A stretch of DNA of 64,000 nt from contig NZ_LT608324.1 of NCBI RefSeq assembly GCF_900095705.1, forward strand, positions 124,001 through 188,000, in the 5' to 3' direction. This DNA comes from Fusobacterium massiliense. Lineage in GTDB: Bacteria > Fusobacteriota > Fusobacteriia > Fusobacteriales > Fusobacteriaceae. Both the position numbers and the translations under genes were made by a program. This document shows positions 26,758-36,033 of this stretch, in pieces. The notes below the pieces were generated by a model that saw only the letters and a list, made by a program, of their open reading frames with translations, was not told the origin of the DNA and did no database searches. Positions within the stretch are counted from its first letter, which is position 1, and every line of letters begins with the position of its first letter.

Positions 26758-28092
26758 ATGAAAATAGTTGTAGTAGGAGCAAACCATGCTGGAACAGCTT
26801 GTATCAACACAATGCTTGATAATTATCAAGGAAATGAAGTAGTTGTATTCGACCAAAATTCTAATATTAGTTTTTTAGGTTGTGGAATGGCATTATGGAT
26901 AGGACATCAAATTGCAGGTTCTGAAGGTCTTTTTTATTCATCAAAAGAAAAATTAGAAGCTAAAGGTGCTAAAATTCATATGGAAACTGGAGTTACTAAT
27001 ATTGACTTTGATAATAAAATTGTATATGCTACTGGAAAAAATGGAGAAAAATACGAAGAAAAATATGACAAACTAATCTTATCAACTGGTTCTTTACCTA
27101 TGAATTTACCAATTGTTGGAAAAGAATTAGAAAATGTACAATATGTAAAACTTTTCCAAAATGCACAAGAAGTTATAGATAAGTTAGATTCTAACAAAAA
27201 TATTCAAAAAGTAGCTGTTGTTGGAGCTGGATACATCGGAGTTGAGCTTGCAGAAGCATTTAAAAGATGGGGAAAAGAAGTTTATTTAATAGATGCTGCT
27301 AAAGGTTGTCTATCTGTTTATTACGATAAAATATTTAGAGATCAAATGGATGCACAATTAAAAAATCATGGAATTAACCTTGAATATGATCAATTAGTAA
27401 AAGAAATTCAAGGAAATGGTAAAGTTGAAAAAATTATAACTAATAAGGGAGAATTACCAGTAGATATGGTTATTTTATGTGCTGGATTCAGACCTAATAC
27501 AGATTTAGGAAAAGATAAAATAACTTTATTTAAAAATGGAGCCTATGTGGTAGATAAAACTCAAAAAACTAATTTAGATGATGTTTATGCTATTGGAGAT
27601 TGTGCTACTGTTTTTGATAATTCAATCAATGATGTAAACTATATTGCTCTTGCAACTAATGCAGTTAGATCTGGAATTATTGCTGCTCATAATGTATGTG
27701 GAACTAAAATAGAAAGTGTTGGTGTTCAAGGTTCTAATGGTATTTCTATATTTGGATTAAATATGGTTTCTACTGGTCTTACTTTAGAAAAAGCTGAAAA
27801 ATTAGGAATAGAAGCATTAGAAACTACTTTCCATGACTTACAAAAACCAGAATTTATGGAACACAATAACGAAGAGGTTTATATAAGAATCGTATATAGA
27901 AAAGATAACAGAAAAATAATAGGAGCTCAAATGTCTTCTAAATATGATATTTCTATGGCTATGCATGTATTCTCTTTAGCTATACAAGAAGGTGTAACTA
28001 TTGACAAATTTAAACTATTAGATATATTATTCTTACCTCATTTTAATAAACCATACAACTATATAACTATGGCTGCTCTTGGAGCTAAATAG
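26758..28092 (+). CDS. nox: NADH oxidase (H2O-forming type)
   Basis: A 444-residue FAD enzyme of the pyridine nucleotide-disulfide oxidoreductase family that removes O2 with NADH. The N-terminal FAD motif is [12 protein letters not shown] with His10; the redox-active single cysteine is Cys42 in [10 protein letters not shown]; the NAD-binding fold is [17 protein letters not shown] near residue 160; the second FAD motif is [10 protein letters not shown] near 280. His10 and Cys42 match four-electron water-forming Nox; CoA-disulfide reductase is the main alternative. AAAGGAGAG precedes the ATG. It probably protects oxygen-sensitive enzymes such as the pyruvate oxidoreductase. Confidence 0.93.
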   Translation: MKIVVVGANHAGTACINTMLDNYQGNEVVVFDQNSNISFLGCGMALWIGHQIAGSEGLFYSSKEKLEAKGAKIHMETGVTNIDFDNKIVYATGKNGEKYEEKYDKLILSTGSLPMNLPIVGKELENVQYVKLFQNAQEVIDKLDSNKNIQKVAVVGAGYIGVELAEAFKRWGKEVYLIDAAKGCLSVYYDKIFRDQMDAQLKNHGINLEYDQLVKEIQGNGKVEKIITNKGELPVDMVILCAGFRPNTDLGKDKITLFKNGAYVVDKTQKTNLDDVYAIGDCATVFDNSINDVNYIALATNAVRSGIIAAHNVCGTKIESVGVQGSNGISIFGLNMVSTGLTLEKAEKLGIEALETTFHDLQKPEFMEHNNEEVYIRIVYRKDNRKIIGAQMSSKYDISMAMHVFSLAIQEGVTIDKFKLLDILFLPHFNKPYNYITMAALGAK

Positions 28093-28118
28093 AAAGCACA
28101 AAAATAAATATAAAAATT

Positions 28119-28180
28119 AGTCCCTGATTTCCATTATCTATGTTATAATTTCATAGAATATGTATTAAGGGACTTTATTA
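28119..28180 (+). terminator. Terminator of nox
   Basis: AGTCCCT at 28119 pairs with AGGGACT ending at 28174, with an inner CTATG/CATAG pair, followed by TTTATTATTT. The ends loosely resemble the 76-bp element family (56-bp hairpin). Confidence 0.65.
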
Positions 28181-28255
28181 TTTATTTAACTTGTTTTTTT
28201 GAGCTTATAAACCTATACAGCTCTCAGTGTTTTTATTAAATTTGAAAGGAGAACT

Positions 28256-29698
28256 ATGGAAAATAACTTACAAAAAAAATTTTACACAAAAAAAACTTCC
28301 CCAATTATGAAAAAAATTATATTCTTATTTATTTTTTCACTTTTATTACAAATACCTTTATCGTTTATTGGAAGTTTAATTTTTGATAGAGGTGATTTAT
28401 ATAATAAAACTGTAATTAGCATTGGTAATGAATGGGGAAAAAATCAAAAAATTATAGCTCCTGTAATTACTATTTCATATACAGATACAGGTATAGATAA
28501 TGAAAAAGATATCATTAATTCAAAAACTCTTGCAGTGGTTCCAGTTGAAAAGAAATTTGTAATACTTCCTGATGAGCTTAATGCAATTATTAAAATAAAA
28601 GATGAAATAAGACAAAGAGGAATATATAATGCCACTGTCTATAATGCAAATATGAAATTAAAAGGTTTTTTTTCGCCTAAAGATTTTCCAAAAAACAAAA
28701 AAATTAAATCTTATTTATCTATTGGATTATCAGACACTAAAGCTCTTATAAAAATCAATAAATTAAAAATAGGAAATTTAGAAAAAGATTTAGATGCTAT
28801 GTCTGGAACTATGGCTGTTCCTTTAATCACTAATGGAATATCTGCCGAACTTAAATTAGATTTTAATAAAATTTTAGAAGAAGAAAAAATTCCTTTTGAA
28901 ATTGATATAGACTTTAGAGGAAGTAAGGATATTTCAATATTACCTCTTGGAAAGAAAAACAATATCGAAATTAGTTCAAATTGGAAATCTCCAAGTTTTT
29001 CAGGCATCTTACCAAGTGAAAAAAATATCAATAATAACGGTTTTTCAGCTAAATGGGAGGTTTCAAATTTAGTTAGAAATTATCCTCAAATTATAGATAT
29101 AAACGAAGATAAATACGATGATTTCTATTACGATGATTCCTATTACGATGATTCCTATTACGATGATTCCTATTACGATGATTCCTATGATGAAAATAAC
29201 TCTAATAATGAAAATACTGTTATAAAAACTGGATTATTTGATTCTATAACAGATTATACTCAAATCACTAGAGCAAGTAAATACGGAATCTTGTTTATTA
29301 TGATGAGTTTGGTCATAGTTTATATATTTGAAGTAATTAGCAGAAGATTTACTCACTATGTACAATACCTAATTGTAGGACTATCTCTTATTATTTTTTA
29401 CCTACTATTACTATCTTTATCAGAGCATATAGGCTTTGAATGGGCTTATTTAATTTCCTCATTAGCTATAGTTATTCCAAACTCCTTATATATAATGAGT
29501 CTAACTTCAAATAAAAAACTTGGAATCGGAATGTTCTTTTTCTTAAGTGGTATTTATGCAATATTATTTTCTATCTTAAGAATGGAGCAATATGCTTTAC
29601 TAACTGGAAGTCTATTGATACTTACTGTACTTTATGTTGTTATGTACCTAACAAAAAACACTGAAATTTTTGAAAGACTTGAAAATAGAGAAAAATAA
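28256..29698 (+). CDS. creD: CreD-family inner-membrane protein
   Basis: A 480-residue protein with an N-terminal membrane anchor (IIFLFIFSLLLQIPLSFIGS), a large extracytoplasmic domain (about residues 45-335), and four to five C-terminal membrane segments (about 345-470). Order and motifs fit CreD of unknown, envelope-related function. Residues about 286-311 are a Tyr/Asp/Ser repeat, YYDDS, encoded by a 15-bp tandem repeat. GAAAGGAG precedes the ATG. No creBC genes are adjacent. Confidence 0.88.
   Translation: MENNLQKKFYTKKTSPIMKKIIFLFIFSLLLQIPLSFIGSLIFDRGDLYNKTVISIGNEWGKNQKIIAPVITISYTDTGIDNEKDIINSKTLAVVPVEKKFVILPDELNAIIKIKDEIRQRGIYNATVYNANMKLKGFFSPKDFPKNKKIKSYLSIGLSDTKALIKINKLKIGNLEKDLDAMSGTMAVPLITNGISAELKLDFNKILEEEKIPFEIDIDFRGSKDISILPLGKKNNIEISSNWKSPSFSGILPSEKNINNNGFSAKWEVSNLVRNYPQIIDINEDKYDDFYYDDSYYDDSYYDDSYYDDSYDENNSNNENTVIKTGLFDSITDYTQITRASKYGILFIMMSLVIVYIFEVISRRFTHYVQYLIVGLSLIIFYLLLLSLSEHIGFEWAYLISSLAIVIPNSLYIMSLTSNKKLGIGMFFFLSGIYAILFSILRMEQYALLTGSLLILTVLYVVMYLTKNTEIFERLENREK
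29111..29185 (+). repeat. 15-bp in-frame tandem repeat inside creD
   Basis: Four identical units TATTACGATGATTCC (29126-29185) follow one degenerate unit (29111-29125). Each encodes Tyr-Tyr-Asp-Asp-Ser. Unit length is a multiple of three, so copy-number change keeps the frame. Confidence 0.95.
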
Positions 29699-29703
29699 AA
29701 AAA

Positions 29704-29779
29704 AGTCTCTGACGTCCGTATTAGTTCGAAGAGCCTATGTTTATTGAGCTCGTAGAACTCATACGGCTGTCAAGAGACT
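29704..29779 (+). repeat. 76-bp palindromic dispersed element, copy H
   Basis: Full-length forward copy five bases after creD stops. TATACTTTCC starts at 29798 and is followed by the bidirectional terminator at 29821. Confidence 0.92.
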
Positions 29780-29820
29780 AACTTAGTTATTTAATTTTAT
29801 ACTTTCCTTATAAATAAAAT

Positions 29821-29852
29821 AGGACTATTGCAATTTTTATTACAATAGTCCT
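29821..29852. terminator. Bidirectional terminator between creD and the YuiF-like gene
   Basis: AGGACTATTG pairs with CAATAGTCCT around a 12-base loop with T-rich sequence on both sides, between converging genes. Confidence 0.85.
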
Positions 29853-29881
29853 TCTTTTTCTTTGAATTCAAATCTTAGTTA

Positions 29882-31183
29882 TTAGAAGAACATTCCTCCA
29901 ATAAATCCTCCAATAAGAAGAGGTATATTATAGTGTATAAATGTAGGAACACAAGTATCCATTATATGATCATGTTGACCATCGGCATTAAGCCCAGATG
30001 TTGGTCCTAATGTTGAATCTGATGCAGGTGATCCAGCATCTCCTAATGCTGCTGCTGCTGCAAGAACTATTACTGATCCTTCTACTGATAGCCCTAATTT
30101 TATACATAAAGGAATATATATAGCAGCAACAACTGGAATAGTTCCAAAAGAAGTTCCAATTCCCATAGTTATTAACAATCCTATTAACAACATTACAGCA
30201 ACTCCTATAGCTTTGCTTCCTCCTATCATATCATGTATACTCAATACTAATGAATCAACAGCTCCAGTTTCTCTAATTATATTTCCATAACCAGCAGCAA
30301 CTAGCATGATGAAAGCTATTAGCCCCATAAGTCCTACTCCACCATTGATATATTCATCAATATCTTTCCATTTTATAGTTCTAAATATAAACATTGCAGC
30401 TAAAGCAGCTATTGCTCCTAAAGGTAAAGAACCTGTTAATAATTGAATAATAAATGCAAGTGCAGCAGCAACTAATGTTAACCAATGTTTAGTTTCCATT
30501 TCAGTAGCTTCTACTTCTTCCATACCTTTTAGAGGTAAATCTTTATATTCTCTACTTCTTGTGTAAGAAACAAAAATTGCTAATAATAAACCAATAATCA
30601 TAAATAAACCTAAAAACCATGTAGATTTCCATACATCAGTTTTTGCTATTTCCATACCATTTTTACTCATTTCTGCTGAAAGAATACCATGGAAAATTAA
30701 TCCAAACCCAACTGGTAATGCTATATATGGTGCTTTTAACCCAAATGTTAAAGAACAAGCCATAGCTCTTCTATCCAATTTCAAAGAGTTCATTAATTTT
30801 AATAAAGGTGGAATTAATATAGGAATAAATGCTATATGAACCGGTATTAAATTTTGTGAAAAACAAGAAAATACAGCTATAACTATAAGTAATATTTTCT
30901 TTTTACCATCAACTAATGAAGCTATCTTTCTAGATACTATAGTAGCAACTCCTGTACTATTAATAGCAACAGCTAGTGTTCCTAACAGTATATAACTCAA
31001 AGCTGTTTCAGCATTTCCTCCCATACCATTTATTAGATTTCCCATTATGTCTCCAACAGGCATTCCTGCTGTGAAACCAGCAACTAAAGCAGATACAACT
31101 AAAGCCAAAAGAACATTTAATTTTAATAAGCATAAAATAGTCATAACAATGACTGATATAACAACTGGATTTAATAAAATCAT
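29882..31183 (-). CDS. YuiF-like Na+/H+ antiporter-family transporter
   Basis: A 433-residue membrane protein with about 11-12 spans. It carries the family motif LGDAGSPASDSTLGPTSGLN near residue 380 followed by DGQHDHIMDTCVPTF, typical of the YuiF/Na+-H+ antiporter family; a Bacillus relative is reported as a histidine permease. A cytoplasmic loop with acidic residues lies near residue 215-230. The next upstream gene is the cyclophilin (43 bp). A hut gene elsewhere in the window makes a histidine-related substrate conceivable, but that is inference. Confidence 0.8.
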   Translation of the reverse strand: MILLNPVVISVIVMTILCLLKLNVLLALVVSALVAGFTAGMPVGDIMGNLINGMGGNAETALSYILLGTLAVAINSTGVATIVSRKIASLVDGKKKILLIVIAVFSCFSQNLIPVHIAFIPILIPPLLKLMNSLKLDRRAMACSLTFGLKAPYIALPVGFGLIFHGILSAEMSKNGMEIAKTDVWKSTWFLGLFMIIGLLLAIFVSYTRSREYKDLPLKGMEEVEATEMETKHWLTLVAAALAFIIQLLTGSLPLGAIAALAAMFIFRTIKWKDIDEYINGGVGLMGLIAFIMLVAAGYGNIIRETGAVDSLVLSIHDMIGGSKAIGVAVMLLIGLLITMGIGTSFGTIPVVAAIYIPLCIKLGLSVEGSVIVLAAAAALGDAGSPASDSTLGPTSGLNADGQHDHIMDTCVPTFIHYNIPLLIGGFIGGMFF

Positions 31184-31226
31184 AGACTTACCTCCACATA
31201 TTTAAAAATACACTTTAGATAATTTA

Positions 31227-31730
31227 TTAGATTTTTAGAAATTCGGTTAATTGTGCATAAAATTCTTTATTATCTTCTACTAATTTATCTGTTTCTCCTA
31301 CAATAACAATTTCTTTCATCACATCTCCCTGTTCAACTTTATCAACTACATCTTGATCAGCTTGTTCTACAACTTCACCGAAGATAGTATGATGATAATT
31401 TAGCCAATCAGTTGGAACATGTGTGATAAAAAATTGAGAACCATTTGTATTTGGCCCAGCATTTGCCATAGCCAAAAGCCCTTTTCTATCAAATACAACA
31501 CCTTTTTTGAATTCATCACCAAATTGATATCCAGGTCCTCCTGCTCCAGTTCCACTAGGATCTCCACCTTGAATCATAAAATCTTTTATAACTCTATGAA
31601 ATGTCAATCCATTATAATAGCCAATTTTTGCTAATGTAACAAAATTTAGAACTGTTATTGGAGCAACCTCAGGAAATAAATTTAGTTTTATCTCCCCCTT
31701 GTCTGTTTTAATAATAGCTTGTAAACTCAT
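31227..31730 (-). CDS. Cyclophilin-type peptidyl-prolyl isomerase
   Basis: A 167-residue enzyme that speeds proline isomerisation. Active-site landmarks are the FHRVIKDFMIQGGDP segment near residue 47-61 with the catalytic Arg, NANGPNTNGSQFFIT-like sequence near 90, and W-L-N-Y-H-H-T-I-F-G near 110. There is no signal peptide, so it should be cytoplasmic. AGGAGG precedes the ATG. Confidence 0.95.
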   Translation of the reverse strand: MSLQAIIKTDKGEIKLNLFPEVAPITVLNFVTLAKIGYYNGLTFHRVIKDFMIQGGDPSGTGAGGPGYQFGDEFKKGVVFDRKGLLAMANAGPNTNGSQFFITHVPTDWLNYHHTIFGEVVEQADQDVVDKVEQGDVMKEIVIVGETDKLVEDNKEFYAQLTEFLKI

Positions 31731-31772
31731 CTGTCCTCCTTTCTTTATATTTTTTTATAAATTAATTATACA

Positions 31773-32435
31773 TTAATTTCCACTTTTATAGGTGTCTAGA
31801 AGTATTTTTTCTTCTGTCGTTCCATAAATTTCATAATACCATTTCTTATTTAACTTATTTTCAGTATCTTTTAATTCAATTTGATACTTTTCTAAAATCG
31901 TATTTAAATTTCTATATTTTTTACTAACTTCAATAATTTTTTCCATTATAGGTAATTGCTCTTCTTCTTGAATTGTATTAGTTAATTCAAAATTTAATTT
32001 TTTTTCTTCTGAAAGGAGCTTATTTATTTTTACCATAAAATCCCCTTTTATTCTCTTCAACTCTTTCAATTTATATTTATAAAATCTCTCTAGAACTTCA
32101 GAGCCAGATTTACCTTTTAGCATTTTTCTTTTCTCAATCTTTTTATTCAAAAAGTCTTCAGAAAAGTTATATTCAATAGCTAGTTTTTCTATATTATTTT
32201 TTAGTTTATTAAATTTTTCTATATTTTCACTAGCTAATTTTGAGATTTCTTCTATATTTAAAGATAAGAACATTGTTTCATAAATAGGAATAACTTCATT
32301 CTTTAATTTTTCAATACCGGCAATATCCTCTTTTTCTTTTAAATCATCATATACTCTTTTCACTAGTGTCAAAACTTGTAATATAACCTCTCTTGAATAG
32401 TCTAAAAACATATCTACATTAATTTTTGTATCCAT
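31773..32435 (-). CDS. Unrecognised coiled-coil protein
   Basis: About 220 residues, rich in Lys, Glu and Leu, with long predicted helices (for example KLKNNIEKLAIEYNFSEDFL and a stretch around residues 120-210). No membrane segment, signal or catalytic motif is seen, and the family is not recognised. An in-frame TTG at 32450 extends it, but the ATG at 32435 behind GGAGCAGGG is more likely. It overlaps the end of the THUMP methyltransferase gene by 17 bp and is last in the pncB operon. Confidence 0.7.
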   Translation of the reverse strand: MDTKINVDMFLDYSREVILQVLTLVKRVYDDLKEKEDIAGIEKLKNEVIPIYETMFLSLNIEEISKLASENIEKFNKLKNNIEKLAIEYNFSEDFLNKKIEKRKMLKGKSGSEVLERFYKYKLKELKRIKGDFMVKINKLLSEEKKLNFELTNTIQEEEQLPIMEKIIEVSKKYRNLNTILEKYQIELKDTENKLNKKWYYEIYGTTEEKILLDTYKSGN

Positions 32436-33564
32436 TTTTCCCTGCTCCAAAATATTGATAGAAATGACATTTTATTCCACCATTATACAATTTTCTATTT
32501 TTTGTTGATTTTTCTGAAAAAGCTTTTTCAAAATCTTCATATGATGTTATTACATAATACGACCACTTTGCTAACTTTCTCTTACAAAAATCTCCAAATT
32601 CCTTATAAAATTGATATATATCTTCATCTTCTCCATTCATAAGTCTTTCTCCATAAGGAGGATTTACTATTACTGCCCCATATTTTGCTGGACTTTCTAA
32701 CTCTCTATAATCTTTTACTGAAAATGTTATATCGTCTAAGACACCTGCTTTTTCAGCATTCCCTTTAGCAATTTCTATACTTTTTTCGTCTATATCAGAA
32801 GCCATTATTTTTAGTTCTATATCGAGATTTTCATTTGAAAAAGCTTCATCTCTAGTGTCAGTCCAAATATTTTCAGGAATAATAGACCATTTTTCAGATG
32901 AAAAATTTCTATTAGCTCCTGGAGCAATATTTCTAGCTATCATAGCTGCTTCAATAGCTATAGTTCCTGTTCCACACATCGGATCTAAAAAAACTTCGTT
33001 AGCTCTCCATTTCGATAGCAATACTAGAGCTGCCGCTAAAGTTTCTTTAATAGGAGCTACTCTTTGATTTGCTCTATATCCTCTTTTCGTTAAAGACTCT
33101 CCAGAACTATCAAGCATAACTATAAAAATATCTTTATGACAATGAATTTTTATTGAATATAAAGCTCCATTTTCTAAAAAGATTTCTCTTTTATACTTTT
33201 CTTTCAACTTTTCAACCATAGCCTTTTTAACTATTCTTTGAATATCTGATTTTGAATACAATTTTGATTTTACAGAACTTACCCAAGAAACTGGGAATTC
33301 TCCGTTTTCATCAATATAATCTCCCCACTCTATCTTTTTTATATTTTGAAAAAGTTCTTCATAAGTAAGAGCTTTAAATTCAGCCATTTTTATAAAAACC
33401 CTATCAGAACATCTTAAATGGATATTAGCTTTAACCAAATCTGTAAAATCACCTTCAAACTCAACTCTACCATCAAAAACTTTTATATTTTTAAAACCAA
33501 GAGAAAGACATTCTTCTTTAACAACACTTTCTAATCCCATTGTAGTTGATGCTATAAAAATCAT
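32419..33564 (-). CDS. THUMP-domain RNA (guanine-N2) methyltransferase
   Basis: A 381-residue class I SAM-dependent methyltransferase of the RlmL/YpsC group. An N-terminal ferredoxin-like and THUMP RNA-binding region (about residues 1-160) is followed by a Rossmann domain with DPMCGTGTIAIEAA near 200 and the catalytic NPPYGERL near 305. Relatives methylate a guanine at N2 in 23S rRNA; the exact site here is inferred. Its start overlaps the AI-2E-family gene stop by 4 bp. Confidence 0.9.
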   Translation of the reverse strand: MIFIASTTMGLESVVKEECLSLGFKNIKVFDGRVEFEGDFTDLVKANIHLRCSDRVFIKMAEFKALTYEELFQNIKKIEWGDYIDENGEFPVSWVSSVKSKLYSKSDIQRIVKKAMVEKLKEKYKREIFLENGALYSIKIHCHKDIFIVMLDSSGESLTKRGYRANQRVAPIKETLAAALVLLSKWRANEVFLDPMCGTGTIAIEAAMIARNIAPGANRNFSSEKWSIIPENIWTDTRDEAFSNENLDIELKIMASDIDEKSIEIAKGNAEKAGVLDDITFSVKDYRELESPAKYGAVIVNPPYGERLMNGEDEDIYQFYKEFGDFCKRKLAKWSYYVITSYEDFEKAFSEKSTKNRKLYNGGIKCHFYQYFGAGKNGYKN

Positions 33565-34655
33565 TTTTCTCCCTCTCTCTCAGCTTTTTTTACTAAATCT
33601 TTATAAAATAATCTTATTATTGATAATAATGGTGTTCCTAAAAACATTCCTAGTAAACCAAATAAATTACCAAAAACTATCATTGAAACCATAACCCAAA
33701 ATGAACTCAATCCTACCTTATCTCCAATTATCTTCGGTCCAACTATAAAACCATCAACAAGTTGAGAAATTACAATAGCAACTATTAAAAATATTGTTTT
33801 TATTGGAGCAATTATAAGTATTAAGAAAAATGCTATTATTCCTCCAACTAATGAACCTACATAAGGTATCATATTTCCTATTCCTAGTAGTATGCCACTT
33901 AATGCTGCATAAGGAGTTCCTGTTATCAATAAAGTTATATAGACGCATAAACCCACAATGAAAGAAACTATTATTTTCCCACCAATATAGTTTAAAAATA
34001 TAGTTTCTGAAGCTTTTAATTTAAGCATTACATAATCTGTATTTTTCTCTCCAAATATTATTTTTACAATATTTTTTAATGTATTTAACAGTCTTTCTCT
34101 ATCTAGCAATATTAAAAATGCTAATATAAAAGCTACTACTACATTTGTAAGTCCCACTGACCAACGAACAATATTTCCTAATAATACTGAGCCTATTTTT
34201 TGTATACTAGAAGAATTAGCTTTAATAAAATTAGAAAAATTGGTATTTAATTCACTAACATTTATTTTATATATATTTTTCTCTTCTAAAATTTCTATAC
34301 CTCTAGTCATAAAATTATAAATTTTATCTGAAATATAAGGAAAAATATTATTCATCTCTTTCATTGAAGCTAAAATTTGAGGAATAATTATCATTAATAA
34401 TACTAATATTATCAGTATTACAATCAGAATAGATGCAATAAGTGAACATATTAAATTCATTTTAATTTTTCTTCTAAAAAATTCTGCTATAGGATTTAGT
34501 AATACAGCAAGAAATAAAGCCATTATTATTGATGTAAAATAACCACTCCACTTGCTAATTATTTCTAAAAAGTTAGCAGTACTTAAAAAATATGCTTGAA
34601 CAACTATAATTAATAAAACTATCCCTAAAATTTTTGTTACTTTTTTTAAACTCAT
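33561..34655 (-). CDS. AI-2E family transporter
   Basis: A 364-residue membrane protein with eight hydrophobic segments: two pairs at the N terminus, a soluble stretch around residues 95-150, and the family core with GNMIPYVGSLVGGIIAFFL near 265 and the late segment GLLGMFLGTPLL near 340. Members are variously linked to AI-2 export or Na+/H+ exchange, so the substrate is left open. Confidence 0.9.
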   Translation of the reverse strand: MSLKKVTKILGIVLLIIVVQAYFLSTANFLEIISKWSGYFTSIIMALFLAVLLNPIAEFFRRKIKMNLICSLIASILIVILIILVLLMIIIPQILASMKEMNNIFPYISDKIYNFMTRGIEILEEKNIYKINVSELNTNFSNFIKANSSSIQKIGSVLLGNIVRWSVGLTNVVVAFILAFLILLDRERLLNTLKNIVKIIFGEKNTDYVMLKLKASETIFLNYIGGKIIVSFIVGLCVYITLLITGTPYAALSGILLGIGNMIPYVGSLVGGIIAFFLILIIAPIKTIFLIVAIVISQLVDGFIVGPKIIGDKVGLSSFWVMVSMIVFGNLFGLLGMFLGTPLLSIIRLFYKDLVKKAEREGEK

Positions 34656-34676
34656 TTATTTTAAACCTCTTACTAT

Positions 34677-35066
34677 TTATCTCAAAATGAAATCAACTTC
34701 ATTCTCTTCTGAATCTCCAACAATTTTTATTACTAACCTATCAGGTATACCAATAATAACCTCTCCTGGAGATTTTATAAAACCTTGTTTAACTGCAATT
34801 TTCAATGGAGAATTTGAGCTTGTTACTCTAACCATTTCATCTTTAAATTGCACATTACAACCACCAATTCCTGTTTCTACAAAAATATTTTTTTCTTCTT
34901 TTTGCAATGGTTGAACATACTTCAAATCTCCATCAACCCATATTTCTGCCTTAGCACCTTTTACATCTTTAAAGTTTCCTATTTTTGATAAAAAAACTCC
35001 AAAAAATACTATTAAAAATATATAAATTACAGTATCACCTATCTTAAAATATCTATTTTTTTGCAT
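34677..35066 (-). CDS. Membrane-anchored NusG domain II protein
   Basis: About 129 residues: one N-terminal membrane segment (GDTVIYIFLIVFFGVFLS) and a small extracytoplasmic beta domain of the NusG-II family (IWVDGDLKY, GGCNVQFKDEMVRV, PDRLVIKI). No NGN or KOW parts are present, so it is not a transcription factor; function is unknown. The ATG at 35066 overlaps the psd 3' end; a TTG at 35072 has better spacing to GGGAG and is an alternative start. Confidence 0.8.
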   Translation of the reverse strand: MQKNRYFKIGDTVIYIFLIVFFGVFLSKIGNFKDVKGAKAEIWVDGDLKYVQPLQKEEKNIFVETGIGGCNVQFKDEMVRVTSSNSPLKIAVKQGFIKSPGEVIIGIPDRLVIKIVGDSEENEVDFILR

Positions 35067-36033
35067 TGGCAAATTTTTCTCCCATGTATATCCTTGTTTC
35101 TATTTTATTTTTTGTATTATCTAAAATATCTTTATCTATTTCAACCTTATCTTTCTCAAAAACTAAAATACAAGTTGATCCACCAAATAAGAAATAACCT
35201 TTTTCATCTCCTTTATTTACAAAAGAGTTCTCTTTATAAGTTTGAACTATTCCACCAACCATAGTAGCTCCAACATCAACCATTGCTATATCCCCAAACT
35301 TTTCAGTGCTTAATATAGCATATTCTCTCTTATTTTCAGAAAAAATTCTAAAATTTGTTTTTATAGCATGAGTTGAAACAGAATAATAATATCCTTCTAT
35401 CTTTTTATTTTCAGATATTTTTCCACTTGTTGGAAAATGAAATCTATGATAATCTGCTGGTGCTAATCTAAAAATTACAAATGTTCCACCCTTATACTTT
35501 TCAGCTAAATCTTTACTCTGAAAAAATTCTTCTAAAGAAAATTCAGATCCTTTCACAAAAAATTTTTGAATCTCATCTATATTTTCATAAGCTAATATTT
35601 TTGAATCTGCTGGTGATGCAAGACTTTCTTCATTCTTGTCAATTATTCTAGCTCCATCTTTTAATTCTCTATAAAAAAATTCATTAAAATTATTATAATA
35701 CTCAGCTGGATACTTATATTCATTCATATTTATATCCATATCTTTTATAAAATCTTTAATTTTATTTTTTGATTCTGGACTAGACATTTTTTTACCATAC
35801 CAATCAGATAAAATTTTTCTTTTTACAACTGCATTTAAAGTTAGTTTTCCAAAAGGATTATAGTAAAGAAACTCCAAAAAATTCTCTCCCATAACCTTTT
35901 CTATTTTTACTTCTCCTGTTTTTCTTTCAATATATCTTATTTTTTCAAACTTCATATTATTTCCCTTACTAGTAATAATTAGAAAAATTATTATTACTAG
36001 AACTACTATTATTTTTTTTCGTTTCTTAAACAT
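35053..36033 (-). CDS. psd: Phosphatidylserine decarboxylase proenzyme
   Basis: A 326-residue membrane enzyme making phosphatidylethanolamine. An N-terminal hydrophobic stretch (IIVVLVIIIFLIIT) anchors it. The active region has APADYHRFHFPTSG near residue 200 and the self-cleavage site FGGSTCILVF near 288, where the Ser becomes the pyruvoyl group. It overlaps pncB by 8 bp. PE is the source of ethanolamine, which ties loosely to the eut operon. Confidence 0.93.
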   Translation of the reverse strand: MFKKRKKIIVVLVIIIFLIITSKGNNMKFEKIRYIERKTGEVKIEKVMGENFLEFLYYNPFGKLTLNAVVKRKILSDWYGKKMSSPESKNKIKDFIKDMDINMNEYKYPAEYYNNFNEFFYRELKDGARIIDKNEESLASPADSKILAYENIDEIQKFFVKGSEFSLEEFFQSKDLAEKYKGGTFVIFRLAPADYHRFHFPTSGKISENKKIEGYYYSVSTHAIKTNFRIFSENKREYAILSTEKFGDIAMVDVGATMVGGIVQTYKENSFVNKGDEKGYFLFGGSTCILVFEKDKVEIDKDILDNTKNKIETRIYMGEKFANAKK

